The notes below the pieces were generated by a model. That model was given only the letters and a program-made list of their open reading frames with translations. It made no database searches and was not told where the DNA came from. Made by a program: the position numbers and the translations under genes. From Cristatella mucedo (lineage: Eukaryota; Bryozoa; Phylactolaemata; Cristatellidae), in assembly GCA_009760855.2 (NCBI GenBank), contig WPIO01000053.1:310001-374000 (forward strand): a stretch of DNA of 64,000 bases. The letters are read 5' to 3'. This document shows positions 1 to 64,000 of this stretch, one piece after another; positions within the stretch are counted from its first letter, which is position 1; each line of letters starts with the position of its first letter.

Positions 1-98
1 ATGTAGATAGTAAAACTCACTCAGTATGTTGGGCTTTGTTGAGTTACAGATGTAGATAGTAAAACTCACTCAATATGTTGGGCTTTGTTGAGTTACAG
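1..98. repeat. Two-copy 49-bp tandem duplication
   Basis: Two adjacent 49-bp units (1-49 and 50-98) differ at one base, and a third begins at 99 but stops matching after a few bases. The unit ends in a GAGTTACAGATG-like string resembling the end of LINE family A in this window, so it may derive from that tail. This origin is inference. Confidence 0.75.
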
Positions 99-308
99 AT
101 GTAGAAACACTACATGACACTATACTACATGAGAGCTGGGCACAGCTAACGATGTCCATACGAGCAGGCTGTGAAGAATTGTATGCGTAAGAATTGTTTC
201 CACATTATAAAAATGTGTATAGTACCACGTGTAGTTTGTATGTATGTATCGTATGCAGGCTCCTCTGATAAGCTACTGGTGAGCTGTTAGAAGCACCACC
301 GAGAGGGG

Positions 309-500
309 CCGGTGCACAGCTGTGGTCTGCCTGTGATGTGGTATGGACACAGGCCGGTAACCAGCTGGTGGCCAGATGGTGGATTCACCATCAGGGTCGG
401 CCAGTGCACTGCTGTGGTCCATCTTTGATGTGGCATGGACCAGCTGGTGGCCAGATGGTGGATTCACCATCAGGGTCGGCCGGTGCACAGTTGTGGTCGA
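309..500. repeat. Tandem repeat of about 79 bp, about 2.5 copies
   Basis: A string beginning CCAGCTGGTGGCCAGATGG occurs at 361 and again at 440, giving a 79-bp period. A diverged partial copy precedes it from about 309. Reading frames here are short and repetitive, and I see no gene. The tract lies about 1 kb upstream of the first coding exon of gene 1. Confidence 0.75.
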
Positions 501-1508
501 TGAGTCATCGGAGTCGACCAGGGGAGGGGAGTTGTGTGAGGGCAGGGGCTGAGGGAAGCCGTGCGCTCTTGGGCTCCGTGTGCTGGGAATAAACTGTCGG
601 TGTTGGGCATCGGCTGGCTCTCTGCTGTGCAACCAAACTACACCACGGACCTTTGGCTGTACATTGTCTTGTTATCTGTGTCCTAGTTTCATGTTGTCTG
701 CTAGCTGTCGATATCGGTCCGAGTATGTTAGAGGCAAAGGGGCTTCTCCTTTGACGTCGTGGTAGACTGAGGTCGAAGGCACTATCTGCGGCTGGTTCCA
801 ATGCATCCAATAGCACCCACTATTCAGTCGGTGTGCCTTTGCAAAGTTTCAGACTGGAATGCACTACATTACAGTAGAGTCTGTGCTTGGCTGGCTGTGC
901 TTTGTCCTGCTGCTGTCTGTGTCCTAGCTGCACCAGACACCACCGGTCCTTTCCCACGTGATCCTGCGGCCTGCCGCTTGCAATCGGCTTGCGATTGTCC
1001 ATTGCGATCGGCTAGACATGCATGCGGCACCGTTGCCGCGAACGGCTAAATGAGTGTCGACTCCCCTTGGGATGATACTGTCGCGGTCCTTTTTGCCTAA
1101 TTGCATCGCCCTATCTTCCTTTGGACAGCTGGCGCTGGGGGCGGGGCAGGCACACTGTGCTTTCCTGCCTCGTTGTTGCTTCTGCTGACGCCTCCACACT
1201 GCCACCCCCATATGCTCTTCTGCTGCTGCTGCTGCTGCTACTTGCATCACATCCGCTCGTGCTCGGTCACGTCGTGCTCTCGGGTACTCACTCGGCAAGG
1301 CGCACCTCCTCGCCACGTCCGCTCGCGTGCAGCGCCGCCGACACGGTTCGTTGCAGATACCTCCACTTTCGATCCTCCCGACGACGAGCCTGGCACCCCC
1401 GCCGCGGCGCTGGCGCCGGGCGTCAACCATGTCTCGGATGCTAAGCGACCTCTCAGCAGCATCCCAGAGTCGGCGGCGGTGGTGGGCGTGGCTGCAGCGA
1501 GTGCCACG

Positions 1509-11272
<9,764 letters not shown>

Positions 11273-12115
11273 TAGTCATCAACACGACGTGCAAAAGAGG
11301 CGTACCTTGAGGCCTCGTGGTAATCTCATGCTGTTTGGTCTTACGAGGCCGGTGGGTGCATCGTGCCTGAAACCGACTCGTACGACCAAATGTTCAACTG
11401 CCACTCGTCACTTGCCATGCCGTCAGCATCACTTGATGCTAGACGCGTTGGCAACTTTAATAAGCAAGTGCAAGTGAACACCGTATCAGGGCCTTGACAG
11501 AGATTGCTGCGTTCTTTGTCGGAATTACAACACCGGACGTTGAGCTTAATGCCTGATGGACACCTGTAGCCATCCCATGCGCTGTGCCAGCAAAAGTGAA
11601 AACATAGGTCGCATCCTAATCTCGGCTAGGAATGCACCTTCGGTCATGCTGCAAGCTGTTCTGAAAGTAAATGGTTGAACGAGTCCAAGCTCAGTGGTCG
11701 ACCTTTGACCTTTGCTTAGAAATATGCTGTGGCCTGAGTCTCCTGTCCAATAGCTGCTTCAAGCTGCAATTTAAGCCTACCAGACACCACCGGCACCTGC
11801 TTGGACGGCTGACGAGCGTGTGTGCGTCCAACATGCAGCACTGCAGCAGGCCCTGTCAGGTATCACCGATGCTACGACGATATTGTTGCTCTATTTTGCT
11901 TTGCACCGAAAAAACTCTTGTTGTTGCTGTCCGTCCCGCCGAGGATTCACATTCTCATTTATTCATGCATCCATCCTACCTCACGTCATTTGATCTCGTT
12001 TCAAAGTTTCTCGAGTTTTACTATAAATCGCTGGACCGCATCATTATGGAGAGCATCTGTTTGTCTTTGAATCCTCATGTTTGGTTAAATAAAAGTCACA
12101 AGCATCACAATCATC
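11273..12115 (+). other. Probable 3' UTR of gene 1
   Basis: About 0.8 kb of non-repetitive sequence with no continuing frame, ending near an AATAAA hexamer. The exact cleavage site is not known, and a further intron within it cannot be excluded. Confidence 0.55.
12088..12093 (+). terminator. Poly(A) signal AATAAA of gene 1
   Basis: A canonical hexamer 816 bases downstream of the gene 1 stop codon, followed by CA-containing sequence and a T-rich patch (TATATTTTGTTGCC, about 12,127-12,140) that could be the downstream element. Its assignment to gene 1 is inference. Confidence 0.5.
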
Positions 12116-12814
12116 TACCCAGTACTATATTTTGTTGCCATGTGATTAACCTGACGTACGTATCGCACTAAAGGCTGTGTATTAATTCGGGACAACCTGA
12201 TCTTTCTTAATGTGTGACCACATTGGGTTGAGGTTTGGCACAGTTTTGTCAGGACGAAAATGTACTAGCCTGGTTATGCAGCTCTGTGCACAGCACTGTG
12301 CAAGCTCGTGCATGAATGCAATAGTTGGTGGCAGTCATGGTCAGCCTTGCCAGGCCACACGTACCCAGCAGCATTTCTCTCGTGTCGATGGTTTGTTCCT
12401 GGTTTGCAAAAAGGTCACATTTTCTGTGGCAGGTGCTTGTCTGCATGCCGACTGACACTGCCCCAATTAATGTGCAGTGCACTACAGTAGACATTAGACG
12501 GTGTTATGTGTGCCCCATTCGGATTTATGGCACTAATTTTTTCAGTTCCACAGCTAGTTACTTTATTGCTTAGGACTTATAGAGTACAATTCAGTGATTG
12601 TGGACTCACGTACTGCAACCATTCAAAGGGCCTTCTGTAATACTAATGCTAATAATAAAATATTTTAGCAGCACGCTTAGAGATCTAAATATATTTCCAT
12701 TCACATTACATTTGCCGTAAACTAACCAAGGGCAAGCATTAAATTTGTTACTTTGTTCGTTAGTGTGTTCATTATTAAGCCCATCATTGATGTCTCACGT
12801 GTAATATTTATTAC
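12116..12814. other. Intergenic spacer after gene 1, no gene seen
   Basis: Short reading frames on both strands lack family features. A patch near 12,643-12,720 vaguely resembles a minus-strand LINE-B tail (TAATAATAAAA, AGAGATCTAAAT, ACATTTGCCGTAAA) but is highly decayed. Confidence 0.4.
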
Positions 12815-13000
12815 AGCATTTAGTGGGTCCATGTGACTCGTCCTTTGTATGCTTATGCATGCTGAAATTTTGCCTGCTGCTACTAATCATATCTACATGC
12901 TGACCCTGTACACGTTACATCTAGCCATGTCATGGTTGAAGACGTTGTGCATGTTACCACTAATCATTTGGTCATACTTTCGTAACAGCATCCATTAAGT
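12815..13000 (+). mobile_element. LINE family B 3' UTR fragment
   Basis: CAGCATTTAGTGGGTCCATG, then the GCTTATGCATGCTG and CTACATGCTGACCCTGTACA strings of the family B 3' UTR. A diverged copy with no (ATT)n tail. It abuts the unrelated AT-richer segment that follows. Confidence 0.75.
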
Positions 13001-13320
13001 GCTGATGGAGATGGTAGAATTAAAGGTAATCTCTACGAAGGCACATTATCCGTGTATTCCGATCCTGCCGGTGGTTTAGATTAACCTAATTTTGGATTTA
13101 TCAAGACTTACTTTGTCACTAAAATAGGCGACACGATGACTGGTACTTTAGATATGAATAACAACATGACGAGAATTACAAAAGATCCTACCAATCCCAA
13201 TGGCAGTGTTAGATTAGGCTATCTACAAATCTTTTAGATGGAAATATTAAAGTAGTAAGCTTTAGAGAATATTACGACAGAAGCTTAGCAGATTCATTAG
13301 CAGAAAAACAGGATGGGTAA
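13001..13320 (+). pseudogene. Decayed fragment with tail-fibre-like GDTMTG motif
   Basis: One frame reads about 78 codons with a single internal stop and contains IGDTMTGTLDMNNN, followed after a frame change by another open stretch ending at TAA near 13,320. The G-D-T-M-[ST]-G-x-L-D-M-N motif is typical of tail-fibre or collar-type repeats in phages, and similar segments occur in large mobile elements and virus-like insertions in invertebrate genomes. Composition is AT-richer than its surroundings. It has stops and a frameshift, so it is not functional as seen. The source (integrated virus-like element, contaminant-derived insert or mobile element) is unknown. Confidence 0.5.
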
Positions 13321-13526
13321 TACAAATGCCAAATACCATCATTCTTAATGCAGGATTTATTTGTTATAGATGCATGCTATTTGTTACCCAGGTCAACTAT
13401 CTAGTAGGCCTTAACGTTATATCCCTATAATGAGCCTCATCCTGATGGAGTAACGCGTGAAATGCTTGGAAGATATTATTTAGACTAATAACAATTCTCC
13501 GACGGTGCTATACACATGTATTAGAT

Positions 13527-14262
13527 TAAGATACCACATCTAAGTTGGTCCATGCATTCATGACATCCCGTCTCGACTTCTGCAACTCACTGCTTACTGG
13601 CCTACCATGTGCGATCAGGCGATTGCAGCTGGTGCAAAACTCTGCAGCCAGGCTTGTCTGTCGTGAGCGTCGCAGTTGCCACTTCACTCCACTTCTCGCC
13701 GACCTGCACTGGCTACCAGTCAAGCAACAGATTGACTTCAAGGTTTTGTTGCTCACTTTTAGGTCCCTTCATTCTATGGCTCCAGCCTATCTGTCAGATA
13801 TACTATCCCATCAGGCCAAGCATCGTACCACCCGCTTTTCGGAATTCAACAGTCTAGAAATATTTCATACAAATCTTAAATCCTTTGGAGACCGTGCATT
13901 TAGTTCATATGCTCCCAAAGCCTGGAACTCCCTCCCGACCTGCGTCAGAACATCCCCTGACCTGACCACATTTAAAAGGAACCTAAAAACACACCCATTT
14001 AGGACAGCATTTAGTGGGTACCTGTGATTCGTCCTTGATGTGCTTATGCTTGCTGACACTGTGCATGCTGCCACTAACCACTTTTGCATGCTGACCCTGT
14101 GCATGTCACCCCCTAACCATATTATTCATTTCGTTTGTTTTTCAAGCATGATTTTACTTACCATTGAATTGCATTTCACTTTACAGCAAATGTAAAGCGC
14201 CTAGAGAGAGATTAAGTTCTCTGAGGGCGCTTTATCAAGTGAATTATTATTATTATTATGTA
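13527..14262 (+). mobile_element. LINE family B 3' end, plus strand
   Basis: Frame 13545-14027 is an open C-terminal piece ([20 protein letters not shown] ... [20 protein letters not shown]) ending in SGYL, followed by the full 3' UTR, the GCGCTTTATCAAGTGAATTA tail and (TTA)n at 14,247-14,262. It is one of the better preserved family B ends and is 5'-truncated in the post-RT region. Confidence 0.93.
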
Positions 14263-15131
14263 TTTCTTATTGTTTTTATGCCCATTAAGATATTTCTAGT
14301 GTGACTATGAGAGTATAGCATTAATTAGTGGAACCACACATAAGTAAAATAGGGAGATAATTTTGAAAGTGGAATATTTTGGTGCAACCTGCACTCTCAT
14401 AGTTGACATTGAACATGCCTAGCAGTGCCTACATTGAGTAAGCGATGGACATGCATACGTGAAGTCTGATCGTGATTCTTTTCCCGGGAGGGGGAAGCTT
14501 GTCATACAATTAATGTAAATTTAACGATGGTCCGAACGTCCATGCATTCTGTACCAGTAGCTCAATGCTGATTCGTTACCCGGCGCCTGATTTATATATT
14601 TTGTACAATTGGATTTACGTTCATTTCTAATAAGAAAATTATTAAATATAATAATTTTGAAATACTTTTTTATTCTTTTTGTTCGACTAAGACCGAAAAC
14701 TTGGCAGTCAGTGTCAAAGGCTCATCAGCTAGGTCGTCGGACTGACAGGCCAGCCTTCTTAAGTACAGTAGGAGCTCTCCTGTGATTTTTCACGGGTGCA
14801 AGGTCAGCGAACGCTTCATTGGTGTGCTGAGGTCCGATACTGATTCGACCATGTGACTACCCAGGTCATTTTATGGAGTCGCTGCCCAACAGGAGGCTGG
14901 GCTTACCAGCTAGACCGGGATTACTACAAGGTCAGCTGGTCAGTCAAAGGTCAGCTGACACTCAGGCACGCAGTGTCAGACAACGCCGCAATTTCCTGTG
15001 TCTTTTCACAGATCTAGGCAGTAATAATGTAGCTAATTTTTTATTGCTTTATTGTAAGAGATTAACTCCACGAGCTGCTTCATGTACGCCGCAGGGCCCG
15101 ACCCCACGACCGAAGCCGTCAAAGGCAAGTA
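14263..15131. other. Intergenic, nothing recognised
   Basis: No gene or repeat family could be recognised. One frame (14,873-15,268) is open but shows no domain and runs into the MITE. Confidence 0.4.
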
Positions 15132-15968
15132 AAGTGCTACCTCGGCTTGCGAGTGTCTCGACATACGAGCATTTCGAGATACGAGCCGAGATCTCTCGAC
15201 CGATTTTTTGCTTTGAGTTTCGAGCTAAAATTCGGGTTACGAGCCAGCTTCCGATACTCCACCGCTAGTTGCCGCAGCGAATGTCACACTTCGTGCGGTT
15301 ACTCAGGCCAGTAAGGGTAGGACAGCGAACGACGCGCTGCTGCAATACGCTGCCCTACGACCCGGGTGTGACACCAAGCACAGGCCTGTTGGTTCGCTAC
15401 CAGACAGATAGACTCGAGCGAGCCATCGTGGTGCGTGGACGCACGAGATCGCCAGATTCCGGTGTTAAAATCCGACTACAGCGGGTACAGCTTAGTACGT
15501 AATGTACTCTATTCAGGCAATGTCGTCGGTGAGAGTTCGTCACATTACTAATAGCAATCGGCTCGGCATCCGAGCCGAGGCGTCCGAGCGGATAAACTGA
15601 AAGCCGGCGAGAAGGGCGAACATCGGCGAACGAGATTCAGATTATCTCGTTTCAGCCTTTCTTCTCTAACTCTACTAGTATCTTCAAGTCGTCTGATCTC
15701 CAAGTTACTCCTGTATATCAGGTTTAATAAAACCCGTGTATTCCAAGATATTGTATTGTACTGTTTATTAAACAATCTTTATTTATAAGTACATTTTTGT
15801 AATTTAGAAGCTTGTGACCAAAAATCGGAGCATCCTTTTTTGGGGGGTCGGGATCGGATTAGTGACATTTCAATTCATTTCAATGGGAAAATTGATTTGA
15901 CATATGAGTAGTTTGGGTTAAGAACTCCGGCACGGAACGAATTAAACTTGCAAGCAGTGGTACCACTG
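15132..15968. mobile_element. MITE-like element with terminal inverted repeats and TA target sites
   Basis: The left end (AAGTGCTACCTCGGCTTGCG) and the complement of the right end (CAGTGGTACCACTGCTTGCA) are similar inverted termini, each flanked by TA (15130-15131 and 15969-15970). Inside the right end is a CATTTCAATGGGAAAATTGA stretch, as often seen in pogo/Tigger-type mariner MITEs. No transposase frame was seen, so this is probably a non-autonomous element of about 837 bp. Confidence 0.72.
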
Positions 15969-16379
15969 TACCTTGTTCTCTCTACCCCCCTGGGGAGGGG
16001 GCCTATCGAGTGCCGCAGTGAGCGCTGTGGAATGTTATTCGCCACTCCTGAATTATAACGGCTGCAGGACTCGATTATGCTGTATAATTTTGTCAAGGGG
16101 CATGAAGTGCCCCAGGTTGATGTATGCATTTGACCATTTCGCATTTGGCTCTCCAGCGAGCAGGCCGCTTCGGATGGGGCTGGACACTGTTACAAACGTG
16201 TGCCACGGCTTCCACGTCCGGTCAGGACGAGGGCGCAATAGCAGCGCTCGCGACGGTGCTAGTCTCAACCGATGGGCGACGTATGCTGGCGACACCTTAA
16301 CCTCGTATGACAGCTGGCGGCTTGTAGGTTCTGCACCAATACACAAACGTATGTCGACAGTAGCAGGATCTCTCTTCAC

Positions 16380-16490
16380 GATCGAGGTTCAAATCCTACA
16401 ATTGGCTATCATTTATTGCCAACTGCAAGCGACGGCGATAGCCGTCAAGGCTCTTCTGCGTCTATGCAAATGAGGCTGTTGAATCAGCTA
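16380..16490 (+). mobile_element. SINE-2 copy, plus strand
   Basis: A B-box-like CGAGGTTCAAATCCTAC is followed by GCAAGCGACGGCGATAGCCG and a TATGCAAATGAGGCTGTTGA end. It shares this body with copies at 18,881, 42,768 and 44,721. The A-box part is poorly preserved. Confidence 0.7.
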
Positions 16491-16499
16491 AGATTAACA

Positions 16500-17775
16500 C
16501 AGCAGCGACTAAGAGCGCTTATACATTGATGTAAAAAGTCAGTATCCATAATGTAGACAAGACTATTCGACAGCAGCAGACGGTTACAAGCGTTCAACAG
16601 CGGCCATGACGTACACCAACGGCTCTCCGACCTAAAGCTCAAATCAGCTCTATGAGCCAGTGCCGAGTCTGTAATCGAAATGGTCTACGTTAGGTATAGT
16701 TGGACAGTCTGCGGGGTAGGATAGACAAAGTTTGATGTTCAGCATCTCTTAAACGCCGCACACTCCCCCCCGGCAGACTTTTGAAATGTAGTGAACAGTT
16801 AAGTTAGAGCGAGCCGGAACAGAAAGTCCAATGCACTTGCTTTCACAATGCGACGATTCATCAACCGCACCACGTGGTCGTAACCGATTGACATAACCGA
16901 TAGACACCCACGTTCTCAAAGATAGCAGCATCGCTATCTGCAGGTTGCAAAGTCAGCGGCATTATCGCAGAAAAGTCGCGTGAGCATGGCAAAACACTAG
17001 AGGAAAAAAGTATAAAAAAACGAGAAGAGGTGTCGCCATGAAATGGTAGAACTTGCGACATGCAGCACAGCCAGGTAGTCCTCTTCATCGTCGTGAGCAG
17101 CGCCAAGCGACGTGCAGCATTGTCGCTTCGCTGAACTGCCGAAACGCAGCTCCTCGGCTGACATGTTGAAATGCTTGGCTGCAGTCGCATTACTTGTAGT
17201 GCAGAGACTATCAATAGTAGGCTCGCAGTGAGAGAAAACCGCTCGTCCAGCGGTCAGTGTTGGCATGCGCTGGGGGGGGGAGGGGGGTTGCTCCGCTCTA
17301 CGATGGATCTATGAGAGCGGAGGGGAGGCGGCGGCAGAAGGTGGCGGAGACGGAAGCGGTAGAATGGGACAAGTTGTACGGGACAAGAGAGTCGCCCGAG
17401 AGCTTTCCCGTGTGTAGAACAAGCCAACGGTTTCGCTCGACGCTGCACGCGACGACGACTACTGCAGCAGCCACTGCGCGGCTGGCTCAAGCAGCAGTAA
17501 CTTCCGCCTCGGTTCGGCTGCTGCTTCCGTTTCCTTAGCGACATCCTCTCCGCCGTGGTTCTCGTGAGCATGTAATGCTGCAAATCTTCTACGGCACAAC
17601 CCGATGGACACGTGCATTGTATTTTTGCTATCGAACTGCAGCGGGCCTAAGACGGGCACCACCATAAACTACCATCTATCTGCATGAATAAATAAAATAC
17701 AGCAATCCTCCCTAATAAAGCTTTATCGACAGCAAATCTGCCATGAAAAGTTCGAATTCATTGTGAATATGTTTG
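16500..17775. other. Intergenic, no gene recognised
   Basis: Several open frames at about 17,000-17,660 lack any domain. A CpG-containing, G-rich patch lies at 17,265-17,550. Nothing further was recognised. Confidence 0.35.
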
Positions 17776-17779
17776 TTAA

Positions 17780-17812
17780 TGCTTTCTATGCAGCATCTGC
17801 AAAGTGCCTAGG

Positions 17813-17868
<56 letters not shown>

Positions 17869-17900
17869 CGGTTCTCTGAGCGTGCTATATAAATCTTAGC
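17780..17900 (+). mobile_element. LINE/SINE tail relic carrying a (GA)n expansion
   Basis: GCATCTGCAAAGTGCCTAGG, then about 27 GA units, then TTCGGTTCTCTGAGCGTGCT and ATATAAAT. The order matches the family B tail, with the GA run replacing the short AGAAAGAGATT part of that tail. Confidence 0.8.
17812..17866. repeat. (GA)n microsatellite
   Basis: Uninterrupted GA dinucleotides within the LINE-type tail. The position suggests that the repeat grew from the AGAGA string of the tail. Confidence 0.95.
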
Positions 17901-18309
17901 AGGGCAGGGCTCCTCCCGCTAATATACCATAATTTCTTCAAGCATTCAAAACTTAAGTTTTTATCATTATTACCCAACCGTCATAATGCACTTATGAAAC
18001 TCCATGCAATTTCGCTAATGCGTTCACATCCAAATGAGCTGCAAGTGCACTATCACAGTCCACTTGAGTGCACCGCAAATCCGCACTAAATTAGCTGACC
18101 TAAGCTATAACTTGGATTGTATACTAAACTACTCTAACGCCGGCGTTTCCACACAATTTTGCGTCATTGCTTTCGCGTTCTCATGCAGTAAATTACAATC
18201 TACTGCAGCGCCCCTGGCGGCGCAGATTGAGATATTGCTGCCCGAGTCGCTGCAGTGAAATGCATGAGAACTCGAGCCCAACTAAGGCGAATTGCGTGCT
18301 ACTCTTAAT

Positions 18310-19240
18310 ACTACTATTAAAAAATAAAAATAATACTAATAATAATACTTTTGTACCGCGCCCTAAGAGAACTGAATCTCTTTCTATGCACAGAAACCAC
18401 TACCAAATGTTTGGTGGTAACATCCGCAAGCAGCAGACATTGTATAAGCAGCTACATGCAGACCAACAACGAATCGCAAAGACCCACCAAATGGTGTGAT
18501 TAAAAAGGTACATTTTAAGCTTCTTTTAAATGTCGTCATGTCAGGGGACGCTGTGACGTGCGTCTTTAGTGAATTGCAGGCGTTGGGAGTATAGGCACTA
18601 AAGGCCTGGTCTCCAATGGTTTTTCGCGTCGTACGAGGTACGGCTAAACGATTCGAGTAGGAAGACCTGGTTGCACGATTTGTCAGCTGGTTGGAGAGCA
18701 GTTCTAATAGGTAGGCTGGAGCCAGAGAATGAAAGAGCCTAAAAGTGACAGAACCTTGAAGTCGATGCGCTGCTTGATTGGGAGCCAGTGCAGGTCAGCG
18801 AGAAGTTGTGTGATGCGGCAATCGCGACGCTCAAAACGGATGAGCCTAGGTTTGCACCGACTGTAAGCGCCTAGTATACTAGCTGATTTAACAGCCTCTT
18901 TTTGTATAGCGACAGAAGAGCCTTTACGGCTATCACCACCGCTTGCAGTGGCGATAAAGGATTGCCCACCACAGGATTCGAACCCACGACCTCAGGGCCG
19001 AGGTCGTGAAAAGCCTTACCTAGTGAGCCATTGCGGCTCGCTGCACACGTAGGGAAACCAGCATGCAGTGAGTTACAGAAGTCGAGACGGGATGTCACAA
19101 AGGTATGAAGCAATTAAGATTTCGTATCCCTGCTAAGCAAGCCAGAAATTTGGCAATGCTATGTAGCTGAAAGAAGGCAAACTTGACTTCGTGGAGCTGA
19201 CGCGGTCCTCTAACGAAAGCTCTCTTTGGTTTGGAGCCTC
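18310..19240 (-). mobile_element. LINE family B, minus strand, interrupted by SINE-2
   Basis: It begins with AATAATAATAC and the complement of the tail (CCTAAGAGAACTGAATCTCT), continues through 3' UTR and C-terminal coding complement (GAGCCTAAAAGTGACAGAAC-like), is broken by a SINE-2 at 18,881-19,041, and resumes to about 19,240. Heavily mutated. Confidence 0.82.
18881..19041 (-). mobile_element. SINE-2 copy, minus strand, inserted in LINE-B
   Basis: On the minus strand the head reads GCGAGCCGCAATGGCTCACT (A-box region) and GTCGTGGGTTCGAATCCTG (B box with a perfect GGTTCGAATCC), then a body with CAAGCGGTGGTGATAGCCGT and a tail GAGGCTGTTAAATCAGC. This is the best preserved SINE-2 here. The surrounding LINE-B sequence resumes on both sides. 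Confidence 0.88.
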
Positions 19241-19645
19241 AAGTCGTACGGAATACATGCAATTTCAAATGAGCTTTTATAATTTCTAAATTGTTTACCT
19301 TGCTATGTTTGAGTCCTGATCAACGCAATTCAGGAACCGCTACTCATGCACCGCCTTTCAATATCTACCTCTCTCTTCGGACTATCTGCATGCGGTTGCT
19401 GCTCGCCGTAATTTATCGGATGTGTCAAAAGCGAACTAATCTCTTGGCGAAACTTGAACTGCGCAGGTGGAAGTGTTTTTGCAGCGCTGCTGAGGTAAGA
19501 GTGCCCGTTTCCGGGAACGCGAACCGCTGATTTATTTGTCACTAGCGCTTGAACCGAGCAGGAGAGGAAAGGTCAAACAGTCAGCATCCGGCTGCTGTCG
19601 GACGTCCGTGACCTTATAGAAGGCGCGCTTCGTTACCCGTGCGAA

Positions 19646-64000
<44,355 letters not shown>

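Noticed and set aside
1101-1508. Extension of gene 1 upstream of 1509 in the same frame
   Set aside because: There is no ATG in good context, and the reading passes through a CTG-repeat Cys run; left as possible 5' UTR.
14873-15502. Two consecutive open frames near 15 kb
   Set aside because: No domain, and they cross the left border of the MITE.
18960-19041. A minus-strand tRNA gene with a perfect GGTTCGAATCC B box
   Set aside because: It recurs with a common non-tRNA 3' body at three other sites, so it is SINE-2.

Overview
This window is nuclear DNA from an animal, most likely an invertebrate. Coding sequence is split into short exons with GT-AG introns, there is no operon structure, and introns and spacers are packed with decayed retrotransposons, SINEs, MITEs and microsatellites. 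The phylum cannot be read from the sequence.

Two host genes on the + strand can be reconstructed. Gene 1 (about 1.5-12.1 kb) has six coding exons whose splice phases all agree. It gives a 311-residue, charged, probably helical protein that I do not recognise, ending in a 3' UTR with an AATAAA signal at 12,088. Gene 2 starts at 19,646 and runs off the right end. Its 18 visible exons, all phase-compatible, encode about 1,246 residues of PAS-domain serine/threonine kinase (PASK). In order these are a low-complexity N-terminus with eight FGxxC pentapeptides, a PAS domain, two further PAS-related segments, a long Ala/Ser-rich linker, a conserved pre-kinase segment, and a kinase domain from the glycine loop to just beyond the SPE (APE-equivalent) motif. 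The rest of the kinase lies beyond 64,000.

The repeats fall into a few families. LINE family B (L2/CR1-like) ends in a GCGCTTTATCAAGTG-type tail plus (ATT)n. LINE family A (also L2/CR1-like) ends in (ATTAC)n. SINE-1 has a tRNA-like head and a tail resembling that of LINE-B. SINE-2 has a tRNA-like B box and a different tail. Two MITE-like elements with terminal inverted repeats lie at 15.1-16.0 and 29.5-29.8 kb. The copies are nested in each other in both directions (B in A, A in B, A in A, B in B, SINEs in B), so the families were active over overlapping periods.

Layout: 0-1.5 kb tandem repeats and probable 5' flank of gene 1; 1.5-12.1 kb gene 1 with LINEs and a large CT microsatellite in its introns; 12.1-19.5 kb intergenic, with a decayed tail-fibre-like fragment, LINE-B, a MITE and a GC-rich stretch; 19.6-64 kb PASK, with introns of 0.1 to about 7 kb made largely of LINEs and SINEs. 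No rRNA gene, functional tRNA gene or CRISPR array was seen.
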